Below are positions 46,401-55,030 of a stretch of DNA of 64,000 nt, piece by piece. Numbering within the stretch: position 1 is the first letter of the stretch; each line of letters starts with the position of its first letter. The position numbers and the translations under genes were made by a program. The notes beneath the pieces were generated by a model. The model had not been told where the DNA came from. It did no database searches and saw only the letters and a list, made by a program, of their open reading frames with translations. The DNA comes from Hyposmocoma kahamanoa (taxonomy: Eukaryota; Arthropoda; Insecta; Lepidoptera; Cosmopterigidae), in the NCBI RefSeq assembly GCF_003589595.1, contig NW_020653750.1, forward strand, positions 3,883,427 through 3,947,426, in the 5' to 3' direction.

Positions 46401-49400
46401 ATGTTGGATAATATAGGGTTATTTAAATTGTAATTTTATGCTGTATTGGGCCAGTGAAAGCCATGAATAAATTTGCTTGCATAACAAGCAACCCAACTGT
46501 ATGCAGTCATAATGATGTAATAAAATAAAAGAATGTATGTAATTGAAATAGAATAGGTGTTTCCCATAATAGGGTAGTTTTCTCTAAAATGATCTTGTAT
46601 TGATATTAGTCCAAATGGCCTTGAACTTTGTGATAGGCTTTAGCCCACGTCCCACCCACAGAAAATGAGCATCGTTGGATGTTTCGATGGCCGTGTGTCA
46701 CCTGTTTTTTTTTTTGTGAACTTTGATTTCATTTTTGTATTTACTTTGACGCCGTACGTACATATTGTTTGCCATGTGAAGAAATTAAATTGACGTTGGT
46801 TTTGACTTAGAACAACAATCGTTGCCACCGGGGGTATAGGGGGTATAGGTCCAATGCTCATATTTATGTTCATCTCGATTTTTTTTCTTTACTTTCCCTA
46901 ATATTTACTTTTGTATATAGATAGATAACGCGTTTACTCAGCACAAATACAAACAGAAACAAACATTTAGGGGAGAGAGAGGGAATTGCGGACACTTAGC
47001 GAATATCGAAATAAAAATCATATTTTTAGCCATTGATCAGTATTTTTTTAATTATAATTAAACTTTGGTTATAACCTTACAAAATTACCATAATCTTTTA
47101 TCTTTAAATAATCAACAAATATAAAATGCTAAAGAAAAACGAAAGGCTTTCTGGCCGTAATTAGCCGGTGCATGTCGGGTAAATGCGGACAGTGATCGTA
47201 TGACAATACATAAGCTGTTAATTGATACCACTTTCATCTTCCTACATCTTGGGCCAAGATTGTCTTAAAGCGTATCGGTCTCCTTTAGATTAATCTATTT
47301 AAAACCTAAATTGGGGTTACTACAGACGTCTGGATTTGCCCCAAGTCCCAAGTTTGTAATTGCCCCAATCGTAATTTATTTAATTACATAATATTTCTGA
47401 TGTTATGCTAGCTCGTACGATTTTCATATTCTTACAGTTTCGAGGATGTATGGATGACAAACGTAACATTTCATTAATTCTCACATAACAGCAGCGTATA
47501 TATGGCACTAAAAAGAAAGTAAAATTACAACAAAACACATGAAAAAAGTGTTTGGTACTTACTATGAAACGCGTGTGCGGCCTCTCCTTGACAACTTTCC
47601 ACACACTTACGATGGTGGGTGTCTTCGAAAGATCGCGATAGCGGGGCGCGGAGGGACCTAGACTTCTAGAAACGATTGCGTCTGAAATTACCCCGCGTCC
47701 GTATTCACCCCACTCTCCCCTACAATCACTGCACAAAGTACAACACAAAAGCACATGGAATATAATATGTATACAATATTAATTTAGTACACATTTATAT
47801 AAAACACTGTGAGAACTACTGAGACCTAACAAAATTTGATGTACGATTATAGTTTGTACTGAAATTGTCCAGACTCAACATAAATACTGTAGACCGTGAG
47901 AATTCTAAACGTGCTGGTTTTCTGCTAGTACCATATGGTGAGCGATTGCAACCCAGTAAGCCATAGCACCTAGTGCATTGTGATGCACTTATATACTTAA
48001 CTTTATACATAAAACTTTATACATAACGCGCACTATAAGTTTCCGGAACTGGCCACTACGCACACACTCAACAATAACGCGCACACTCAACATAGCCCCG
48101 CACTAGGGAAACCCTGTGTCGCGGGTGCCATGGACACACACATAGACAACCACAAATTACACCCAAACTCACGAGAGAAATAAATGTAGGCCATACAAAT
48201 ATTTCTCCCGGCCCGGGAATCGAACCTGGGGCCTCTGCGTGGCAGTCCGGCATGGTAACCGTTCGGCCACGGAGGCAGTTAAACTACATAAACAATATTT
48301 AAAAAGTAATTACAACATTTGAAAATGGAACTCTTTGGCTGTAGAATACAGTTTGTTTCATCTGACTGTCACTTGGTTTTTACATTGTGGCGTCATTTTA
48401 GAAATTGTTTGTCTACATCACCATGGATTTAACTCCATTTATGCCACTCCTCCGTGACAATCTCTGAAACATATTTTTCATACTCTTCGACTGCCTCTTC
48501 AGGTGATGAAAATCGTTGACCGCGTAACTAGTTCTTAATTTTTGGAAGTAAATAAAAGTAACAAGGTGCCAGGTCGGGACTGTACGCGGGATGGCTCAAA
48601 GGTCAACGTTGTTCACCTTCAAAAATTCATTTGTCTGTCTGGCCGTGTGAGAACTGGCATTATCTTGGTGCAAGATGATACGCCGTTTACGGTTATTTTT
48701 ACGGAGTGTGTCAATAAATTCCGGCAAACAAATGGTCGTGTACCAATTGCTATTCACGGTACAACGATTCTTCAAAGCAACAGTAGCCACGTGTCCAGCT
48801 TTATTGAAAAAAAGAAGCAATCATTCGCTTATAGGCACTTTACACGCGCGCCACTTTGGTTGGTCTTTCGAGATGAGCCGAATCGTCTCGAAAGACCCAT
48901 ACGCTCGATTGCTGCTTTGTTTTGGGATCGTAACTATAAATCCATGTTTCGTCACCTGTTACTATATCCTACACCAAATTTGACGCCCCTTCGTTGAATC
49001 TCGTAAGCATGGCATTGCACCAAGTGACGCGATCCGTTTTTTGAGCCTCAGTCAAATTGTGTGGGATCCACCGAGAGCACAGTTTTTACACACCCAAATA
49101 TGTAGTATTGATTGTATTTGACTCATGCCTATGCCTAAAGATGTCCGAATCTCGTGGTATGTCACATGCCTGTCTGTTTTGATCATACGGTGCACAGCAT
49201 CGATGTTTTTGTTGTTCACAGCTATGGACGGGCGATCATCACGAAATTCGTCACTGAGATTCACACGATCGCGTTTGAATTCTGCAAACCAGCTATAAAA
49301 AGTCGTCTTGCATGGTGCTTCATCGCCAAAAGCAGTTTGAAGCCGAGCGAGCTGTTAAATTACACTTAAAAGTCGTATAAAATCATACTGCGAAAATTTT

Positions 49401-52400
49401 CACGAGTTAAATCCATGGTGATGTAGACAACCAATTTCTAAAATGACGCCGCAATGTAAAAACAAGTGACAGTCAGATGAACAAACTGTATTCCACAGCC
49501 AAAGAGTTCCATTTTCAAATGTTGTAATTACTTTTTATATAAGTATTGTTTATGTAAGTGGTCAGTTCCAGAAACTTATAGTGCGCCCTATGTATTTACC
49601 TAAGCTTCAAAAAGAATACACTTACTTGGTACTTGGTACTTGGTGTAACGGGCTGGTGTCCGCAACTCGACGACAAGGCGCCTATTTTGCGTGTGGTGGG
49701 TGCAGGGTCCTACTCGTGCCACCCAAGCTCCTCCAGGAATCTCAGCAGCCTCCTCGGTTTGCTGAAGACTTCGGGGAGCGACCTCGGCACTCCAAGGTAC
49801 TTTGCCCTGTAGTTGGCCACGCCGGAGCACTGTAGTAGGATGTGCGCAGCCGTTTCCTCCCCCTCCATGCACGCTCTGCATAGAGGGCTGTCTGTGATAC
49901 CTAAATTGAAAAGGTGTTTATTGTATGGACCATGACCTGTTAGGGCGGCAGTTAGAGTGCGAAGCTCTTGCCTGTTGAGTTTAATTAATATTCGTGATAG
50001 ACTGGCATTGAGCGTTGGGAGTGCTTCCCTCGCCTGTCTACAAACCGTAAGGGTGGTCCATGTATTATTATGTGAAGTTTTTGTACCTTTGTGTATAGTT
50101 GTTTTGGACCATTGGTAGGGGAGGGACACTATGGGTTCTGGTCCTACTGCGTCCGTCTCCGACCCTTTTCTGGCTAGTTCATCTGCTGCGTCATTGCCCC
50201 GTGAGCCGCTGTGTCCTTTAATCCACTGTAGAGTTAAGTGGTTTTGTATACATATGTACCTCCATGAGTGCTTGATGGCATTCATAAATGAGCCCTGACT
50301 TTATGTCATAGCTGTTCAGTGCTTGAAGTACTGACATACTATCAGAGAGTATTCGAATGGAGTGGTTCTTTACTCTTCTCGCTATGATTGCTTCTGCCGC
50401 CAACTTGATGCCCATGCATTCAGCCTGGAATACTGTGTTGTGGTCACCAAGCGGTGTTGATATCCTGATATTGAGGTCTTCTGAGAATACCCCAGTACCT
50501 GTTCCTGAATTTGTTTTAGATCCATCGGTGAAGACGCGGACCTCTTTGGGGTTCAGTCCTTCATTTGGATCTTCAAACAATTGTATCTTGTATTTTTTGT
50601 CGAAGATGTATTGTTTTGGGATCCTATCCACAGCCGCCTCCAGTAGCGGTTCCTCATTGACTGTCTTATAAAGGATTTCTGTATGTGGGGTCCTCATGTG
50701 CTTCCAAAGGCCGGCTCTGTTAAGACGCACTGCTGTTGACGCCGCTTCCTGTCTAATGAACATTGGGAGGGGTCGCAAGTCCAGCATCGCTTCGAGGGCC
50801 GCAGTCGGAGTTGTCCTCATGCAGCCGGTCGTTGCCATGCAAGCTAGTCTTTGGAATTTTTCCAGTTTGTCGGTTGCGGTCGTCAGCTTGGTTCGTGGCC
50901 ACCATACTATCGCGCCGTAACTGATCATGGGTCTTATCACTGCTGTGTAGAGCCATAGTGTTATTTTGGGTGAGAGTCCCCATTGTTTACCTACCATTCT
51001 ATGGCACTGCCAGAAGGTGATAGTGGCTTTTTTAATTTTGTTGTCCATATGCTTGTTCCAATTCAACTTGTTGTCCAGTATTACTCCCAAGTACTTGACT
51101 TCGGTTGATATCTGTAGTTCTGTACTGAAGAGTTTGGGTAGTAGGTAGTTACCCAGTAGTCTTTTGTTTGTAAACATTACTAGTTCCGTCTTTGTTGGGT
51201 TTACCGATAGTTCATATGCCCTGCACCATCTTTCCACAATCCGGAGTGCAGCTTGTGTAATGTCGCAGAGTACATTGGCATAATTTCCTGTTACCAGTAT
51301 AGCTATGTCATCAGCATACACAAAAGAATACACATAAACAAAGTGAATTTAAATTCACTTTGAATAATATAAAAGCAAATTTATTTAGGAATACATTTGA
51401 AAAAGGAAAATTAAAATACACAGATGAGTCAGACCACCGCGTTCCTAATTAGTTGACTACGACTATATTCCAGAAACTTTTTAGAAATTATCTATGTTCT
51501 CAGATTAGGTTGGTTTGTGCAGTGAGATAGGTAGTTGGGATGACATCTGGTTAGCGACATATCGTGAAACAGGAACATAGAAGTATAAATCGCGTATATT
51601 TATATTTGATTTTTCAAAGAAACCTCAATGTCTTCTCAACATTTTCTTGGATACGCAACCAGTGACCTACTAAAGATGTCACGTTGCTTCAGCACATTAC
51701 AATGTAATTCAAGAACAGTTTTTTTTGTAAACCTGATTTTTGAAAAACCTATTTTCTCTTCATTGACACTATACTTATGTTGAACGCAAAGTCCCTCCCA
51801 GTTAGAGCTTCCACTTGTTTTGTTATAATATATTCCTATCATCTGAGTTTACTCCCAGGACTCACACCAAAGAGAAACCTTACAACTGCACAGCGTGCGG
51901 CAAGTTTTTCTCATCGAGTACTGCATTGAAAAGCCATCAGATGACCCACAGCACAGTCAACAGGTTTGCGTGCCCGCATTGCGACAGCACGTTTCTCAAA
52001 CCTAGGTAATTTTGCTTTATTGCTTAGATTATCCAATATGCCAAAACGTAAGTCAGTGTCATACATCCTAGACATTGTCGAAATTTCTCGAAATCTTAAA
52101 CTGAAACCTAAGGCATAGTTACAACAACGTTGCAAAGATTTTTAAAGGTTGCTTTTAATGAAAGTTATAACTTCATTAAATTAGTTTTCTCACCACGTAA
52201 ATATTCAATATTCACTACTAAATTGTCAAATCACATGCCTGCTTACTTACTCTTAATGCTGAAGGCCTTTGTTCGATATTTAAACTTAGAATAATAACGC
52301 ATAGAAACCTAGCCCGCGCACGCTAAGTGAGGCAAGTTAGAGGCTTCCCAAAGGGCCTACACGAGCGGGCGAGCTGTCAGTGCTCAAGGTCAAATTGCAC

Positions 52401-53694
52401 GGCGGAGAGCAGGCGGTAAATGGGTGTAAAAATAGAACAGGCAAACATAAAATAGACACTAACATCACATTCCACAAGGAAGTAACGCGTTTCAACTTGT
52501 ATTTTTATATAAATATTCACTAACACCGAAAATTAATTTCGTTGCAACAAGACACGAAAATGTTGCAAAGTAACGGATTTCTTTCTCCCAATTTTGCTAT
52601 TCTGTTTCAAAATAATTATATTACGTAATTTTTTGAGAATAGACAATATCGCGATGGCTGCAGATTTTATTTTTATTCTAATGTAAGTGTGCATTTGACC
52701 TCCATTTCTGCAAGTTAAATGCGTACAAATGTTGTTTACAAAGAGCAACCCCTAGAGTTTCTTGCTCATACTTCTCGGGGGAATCTGCCTTACGAATGAG
52801 CGGTAGAGTTTAACCAATGTGACGATTTCTAGTGTAATAATGCTTACCTATGAAATAAAGATTATTTTGATTTTGATTCTGGGTATCGTTTACGGGGTAT
52901 ATGGGGGTGCTCATTACGAATATAGTACTTATTTCTAAATCCAAGATGGCGGACACAATTTTTTTTTAAATGCAATATGTGTATCCTTTTCGAGGTATTT
53001 GGAGATGCTCATTACGAATATGGCACTCATTTCTAAATCCAAGATGGCGGGCGCGATTAAGTAAAAAAAGGCGCGAAAAAGTCGTGTCCGTCATCGTGTA
53101 TTTAGATATAAATGCCATTTCCATAAGGATTACCAAAAATTAATTTTTGAAAATTCTTGGCACTTGACATTGTCGATCGACAGTAACGATCGACAAAACC
53201 GAGCATACCCCTGTAGGCACCTGATCGACATTGTCGATCGACAGTAACGATCGACAAAATCGAGCTCATTTGTAGGCACCTGATCGACAATGTCGGGCAA
53301 ATCTGTAGGCACCTTTAACTTAATGATGAGTTAAGCAAGATACAATTTCCCCACCTTTGAGGGAAATGTTATTCCATGGCATCATTATTTGTATATTTGC
53401 GTGCGTGCCGACGAGCGTAGGTACAAGTTGCTTACGCCTACATGAATTTGGTTTTCGCCTCACTTGTGACAGTTCGTTTGATATGAAACTATCATTCTAT
53501 GCGTTATTATTCTAAGTATTTAAATAAGTATTTTTTACAGTTACCTTAAAACGCATTTGATTTGCCACACACGAGAGAAGCGTCATGCCTGCAAGTACTG
53601 CGGAGTGAAATTCGGCCGTTCCGACCATCGTAAACGACACGAGTTCACCGTGCACGAAAAATTCCTACATCTCTTACCTTCAGCTGTCGTATGA
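43375..53694 (+). CDS. ZAD-type C2H2 zinc-finger transcription factor
   Basis: Exons: 43375-43497, 43586-43931 (end inferred), 44800-45018 (start inferred), 45613-45811, then 46168-46257 or 46289-46378, then 51859-52005 and 53541-53694. The N-terminal ZAD dimerisation domain has its zinc ligands as 'CRIC' (residues 4-7) and 'CKKC' (about 53-56). An acidic linker follows ('[14 protein letters not shown]'). Fingers include [101 protein letters not shown] and [17 protein letters not shown], plus two irregular ones, about nine in total. ZAD-ZNF genes are an insect-expanded family of DNA-binding regulators. The link between exons 2 and 3 (ATTG|GTAATA to TAGAG|GCCGAC) preserves frame but is my choice among alternatives. 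Confidence 0.87.
43586..43931 (+). CDS. Zinc-finger gene exon 2: end of ZAD and acidic linker
   Basis: Begins after TTTTAG with '[20 protein letters not shown]', supplying the second ZAD CxxC pair and the helix ('[17 protein letters not shown]'). The linker is rich in Asp/Glu with a sumoylation-like 'VKEEP'. Read through, the frame stops at 43976-43978. The donor at 43932 (G|GTAATA) is proposed to join the fingers. If it is not used, the product would be a 134-residue ZAD-only protein. Confidence 0.75.
44433..44690. mobile_element. MITE family M2, full copy in zinc-finger gene intron
   Basis: The left end CTCCTGGACACATAGTTCAA and the inverse complement of the right end (...TTCCTGGACACATAATTCGA) form imperfect inverted repeats of about 30 bp, with TA at the borders. 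The right half matches 42591-42700 inverted. Non-coding; Tc1/mariner-type MITE by its TA borders (inference). Confidence 0.78.
44800..45018 (+). CDS. Zinc-finger gene exon 3
   Basis: Encodes '[19 protein letters not shown]' then '[19 protein letters not shown]' and ends at 'HCDICNK' with donor AAAG|GTGAGT (phase 1). The acceptor position is uncertain: TAGAG|GC keeps frame with the chosen upstream donor. An acceptor two bases earlier would retain an 'RGRP' AT-hook-like motif but needs a different donor. Confidence 0.75.
45613..45811 (+). CDS. Zinc-finger gene exon 4
   Basis: After AAATTTCCAG it completes the CDIC finger ('[13 protein letters not shown]'), then encodes '[20 protein letters not shown]' and '[17 protein letters not shown]'. 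It ends CAT AA|GTGAGT in phase 2, compatible with either downstream exon copy. Confidence 0.88.
46040..46134 (+). pseudogene. Decayed third copy of the duplicated zinc-finger exon
   Basis: It aligns with exon copies 46168-46257 and 46289-46378 ('ACCAATTCTATTCGAAGAAC', 'TTCTTCAGAGGATATCATTT') and keeps the acceptor TTCTACAG. Both zinc-ligand Cys codons have become Tyr (TAC, TAT), a 5-bp length change and in-frame stops are present, and the donor GGTTAG has become TGACTT. It can no longer be a coding exon. Confidence 0.88.
46168..46257 (+). CDS. Zinc-finger gene exon 5a (alternative copy)
   Basis: Exactly 90 bp after TATTTCAG, ending TTAAG|GTTAGT. It encodes '[20 protein letters not shown]' and '[10 protein letters not shown]', one C2H2 finger with recognition-helix positions -1, 2, 3, 6 reading K, Y, H, I. 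The phases (1 in, 2 out) match exon 5b exactly. Only 31 bp separate it from exon 5b, below the usual minimum intron size of about 50-60 nt, so the two are unlikely to be spliced together. Joining to 51859 gives H-LRT-H, a proper finger. Confidence 0.85.
46289..46378 (+). CDS. Zinc-finger gene exon 5b (alternative copy)
   Basis: Exactly 90 bp after TATTCCAG, ending ATAAG|GTTAGT. It encodes '[20 protein letters not shown]' and '[10 protein letters not shown]', differing from 5a at three residues, including helix position +6 (Glu in place of Ile). Splicing to 51859 yields '[13 protein letters not shown]', a canonical TGEKP-type linker. The intron-sized gap to 5a is only 31 nt and is not a multiple of three, so read-through would hit a stop. 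Confidence 0.87.
46379..46968. other. Zinc-finger gene intron, no feature seen
   Basis: Part of the 5.5-kb intron between exons 5 and 6. AT-rich with a T run near 46706. No element recognised. Confidence 0.4.
46969..47721. mobile_element. Terminal-repeat element (AGGGGAGAG ends), about 750 bp
   Basis: The left end AGGGGAGAGAGAGGGAATTG with GCGGACA nearby matches the inverse complement of the right end, AGGGGAGAGTGGGGTGAATA with CGGACGC. 'ATGCGGACAGTGATCG' and 'TGCCCC' words recur inside. No transposase is recognisable, and the target duplication is unclear. Class undetermined. Confidence 0.55.
48058..48285 (-). repeat. tRNA-derived SINE, copy 2, inserted in a mariner terminal repeat
   Basis: On the minus strand: TGCCTCCGTGGCCGAACGGT, ...GGTTCGATTCCCGGGCCGGG, 'GGCCTACATTTATTTCTCTC', 'GAGTTTGGGTGTAATTTGTG' and 'GGCACCCGCGACACAGGG', ending 'GCGGGGCTATGTTGAGTGTG'. 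Comparing the two mariner ends shows precisely where it inserted (the right end reads uninterrupted GACCACTTACATAAAC). Confidence 0.88.
48426..49416 (-). pseudogene. mariner transposase, frameshifted, catalytic residue lost
   Basis: Starts at ATG 49416 ('[13 protein letters not shown]'), then frameshifts. It carries the HTH region ('[20 protein letters not shown]', '[19 protein letters not shown]'), the '[14 protein letters not shown]' block with the first D, '[12 protein letters not shown]', the second D in '[19 protein letters not shown]', and then, after a one-base shift, '[20 protein letters not shown]'. The third catalytic Asp of the DD34D triad (expected in the LAP-x-D block) is Tyr (TAC). 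The C-terminus '[17 protein letters not shown]' is recognisable. Multiple lesions mean it is inactive. Confidence 0.85.
49604..51338 (-). mobile_element. 5'-truncated non-LTR retrotransposon with RT and RNase H
   Basis: It begins (5' side, high coordinate) at the RT catalytic box and continues through thumb, RNase H and a C-terminal Cys/His region. The 3' end, near 49604-49645, consists of short ACCAAGT-type tandem repeats. An integral RNase H domain places it in the I/Jockey-type (RNase H-bearing) group rather than CR1. It sits immediately beside the mariner element in the same zinc-finger gene intron, antisense to that gene. Confidence 0.85.
49710..51333 (-). pseudogene. Reverse transcriptase / RNase H polyprotein, truncated and frameshifted
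   Basis: Frame 1 (51333-50218) starts '[18 protein letters not shown]' at the YADD catalytic box, continues with the thumb '[19 protein letters not shown]' and enters RNase H ('[18 protein letters not shown]', Asp; '[15 protein letters not shown]', Glu; '[13 protein letters not shown]', Asp). Near 50275-50285 a one-base indel moves reading to frame 2 (to 49710), which supplies the last RNase H block ('[20 protein letters not shown]', catalytic His/Asp) and a C-terminal [18 protein letters not shown] zinc-knuckle-like motif. The RT fingers and endonuclease are missing. Confidence 0.85.
51339..51362. repeat. Perfect 24-bp palindrome at retroelement 5' junction
   Basis: The half CAAAGTGAATTT is followed directly by its reverse complement. 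It starts just outside the truncated 5' end of the retroelement. Confidence 0.9.
51363..51858. other. Rest of zinc-finger gene intron
   Basis: AT-rich, ending in acceptor ACTCCCAG at 51858. No other feature seen. Confidence 0.45.
51859..52005 (+). CDS. Zinc-finger gene exon 6
   Basis: Encodes the tail of the preceding finger plus linker ('[10 protein letters not shown]'), the finger '[20 protein letters not shown]', and the first half of '[11 protein letters not shown]'. It ends CCTAG|GTAATT in phase 2. Confidence 0.9.
   Translation, partial: DSHQRETLQLHSVRQVFLIEYCIEKPSDDPQHSQQVCVPALRQHVSQT
52006..52881. other. Zinc-finger gene last intron, 5' part
   Basis: Contains a GC-richer patch at about 52310-52425 of unknown nature. 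No coding or RNA feature recognised. Confidence 0.4.
52882..53080 (+). repeat. About 99-bp tandem duplication
   Basis: 'GGTGCTCATTACGAATATAG' and 'TTCTAAATCCAAGATGGCGG' occur near 52905-52952. The pattern repeats near 53004-53050 with a few changes, giving a two-copy tandem of about 99 bp. Confidence 0.82.
53163..53315. repeat. About 60-bp tandem repeat with TCGATCGA palindromes, 2.5 copies
   Basis: Units begin CATTGTCGATCGACAGTAAC at 53168 and 53229, and a partial unit follows at 53288. Each full unit contains GTCGATCG-ACAGTAA-CGATCGAC (8-bp arms, 7-nt loop) and ends CTGTAGGCACCTGATCGA. It lies in the last intron of the zinc-finger gene. Confidence 0.88.
53541..53694 (+). CDS. Zinc-finger gene terminal exon
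   Basis: After TTTTTTACAG it completes '[20 protein letters not shown]' and encodes the final finger '[20 protein letters not shown]', followed by a short tail 'LHLLPSAVV' and TGA at 53692-53694. Confidence 0.9.
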
Positions 53695-53941
53695 CGTCAC
53701 ATACAGTCGTCGTTGCTCAGGCGTCGTACAAAATACTTTTTACATCATCAACTTTTTATTCTCCTTCCAACTACTAATAACCATATTTTAAACGGGCGCC
53801 TTCAAAGGACTTCGTACGAGATTACTGGGAAATTATAAAGAAATGCGCAGTTTTAACGGATAAAAATCCGACCTAGCTAACGTTAGTTTCAGTACACATT
53901 GACGATATCTATTAAAGATAAACCTTACATTGTATTTGGAA

Positions 53942-53947
53942 AATAAA
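53942..53947 (+). terminator. Candidate polyadenylation signal of the zinc-finger gene
   Basis: AATAAA about 250 nt after the stop codon. Confidence 0.45.
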
Positions 53948-54608
53948 GTCGGAATTTCACTAAGTGATTCTGTATTTTCCGGACATCGATGAATGTAAAT
54001 ACGATAATCCTCTTTTACAAAGAGCAACGTTGTAGAAAGTTTTGATATTTCTGTTTTCCAAACGTTAAATGTGGAAAATATGAGAATATAAAATAGAAGC
54101 GACATTAAAATTATATACTGCGCCATCTGTTGACAAAATCTATAAAAACAAAAGGTTGAAAACAGAGGGCCTACTATGAGCTTATAAGCGGCCAGCCAGT
54201 TCCATACAATTCACTTAACGTGGTAAAACTGAATTGCTTAAATTCGTATCATGACCTACACAAATTTGAAAGGGAATGGCATGGCTGGATGATTGAGTTT
54301 TACTTTATAATCGTTAATTATTGTCTCTGGCTGGCTAGCTGACATCTAACAAGAGCGAGATGGAACTACATACTAAATCATATGAAAGAAATAGACAGAT
54401 GTCTATCCTGGGAGCGTTCAAGCACTATTAACCGATTGTGTTCAAAATGGGAATAAGGGCGCGTTCAAATTAGCCGCTGTTAGTCGCGTTGCAGCAGCGC
54501 TGCCGCCGCGCGTTTGTCACTTTTCATACAATTTCTAGAAGCGCTGCAACCGCGCTCGGTTGCATCACGGTTAGTAAGGTGTACATGTTAATTTTAAAAT
54601 TAATTACG

Positions 54609-54791
54609 ATGGACGAAAATCGATTTGAAAAATTTATAAAGAATGCAGAACAACACCTTGCAATATGGGATATCAGTTCCGCCAGTTATTCTAATCGACT
54701 GGAAAAAAAGGCATGGGAAAATTTATGTCTAAAATTTATTGACAATTTTGAAACTAAAACTACAATAAAAGCCTATAAAGATAACAAATAA
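54609..54791 (+). pseudogene. Truncated MADF-domain protein fragment
   Basis: A 60-residue frame, 'MDENRFEKFIKNAEQHLAIW' onward with '...SYSNRLEKKAWENLCLKFI', matches the N-terminal part of a MADF (Myb/SANT-like) domain: an acidic N-cap, then W in 'LAIWD', then 'KKAWENL'. MADF proteins accompany PIF/Harbinger transposases. The domain ends early at TAA, and no transposase is nearby, so this is most likely a TE remnant. Confidence 0.55.
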
Positions 54792-54887
54792 TTATGAAGC
54801 TGAAAATATAATAAAAATTTAAACGAAATTTCTTAAAAATGTATCTAATATATGTACAAAATCTAAAAAAGTTTTTTGTATTGCTTA

Positions 54888-55030
54888 TTCCCCATTCGAA
54901 ATCCGTTCAACCTTTTCTTTCATAGCAAAATCGTATCATGACCATCATGACGTGCCATTTTCATGGTAAATGGCACGTCATGATACGATTTTGCTATGAA
55001 AGAAAAGGTGAACGGATTTCGAATGGGGAA
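54888..55030. repeat. Long hairpin, about 63 paired positions
   Basis: The left arm TTCCCCATTCGAAATCCGTT... (54888-54960) pairs with the right arm (54968-55030) over a 7-nt loop TCATGGT. The arms differ only by one extra base and a 9-base insertion (CCATCATGA at 54942-54950), which is a tandem duplication of the adjacent ATCATGAC. Confidence 0.9.

Larger units (their letters stand above)
48022..49592 (-). mobile_element. mariner-type transposon with very long terminal repeats
   Basis: The ends CATAACGCGCACTATAAGTT (48022) and the inverse complement of the right end, CATAGGGCGCACTATAAGTT, are flanked by TA (48020-48021 and 49593-49594). Inverted similarity continues for about 180 bp, through 'ATTACAACATTTGAAAATGG', 'AACTCTTTGGCTGT' and 'TCTGACTGTCACTTG', right into the transposase start codon region (ATGGATTTAACTC is present at both ends). 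Excluding the SINE inserted in the left repeat (48058-48285), the element is about 1.34 kb, the normal mariner length. Confidence 0.85.

Noticed and set aside
48542..48997. 151-codon plus-strand open frame
   Set aside because: Antisense to the mariner transposase; the real motifs ([17 protein letters not shown]) are on the minus strand.
53102..53312. Repetitive peptide-coding frames on the minus strand
   Set aside because: Created by the 60-bp tandem repeat; length is not conserved between units and no start context is seen.
54833..54960. Possible microRNA precursor
   Set aside because: The stem at 54888-55030 is too long and too perfect for a typical miRNA precursor; a fold-back TE or hairpin RNA is more likely.
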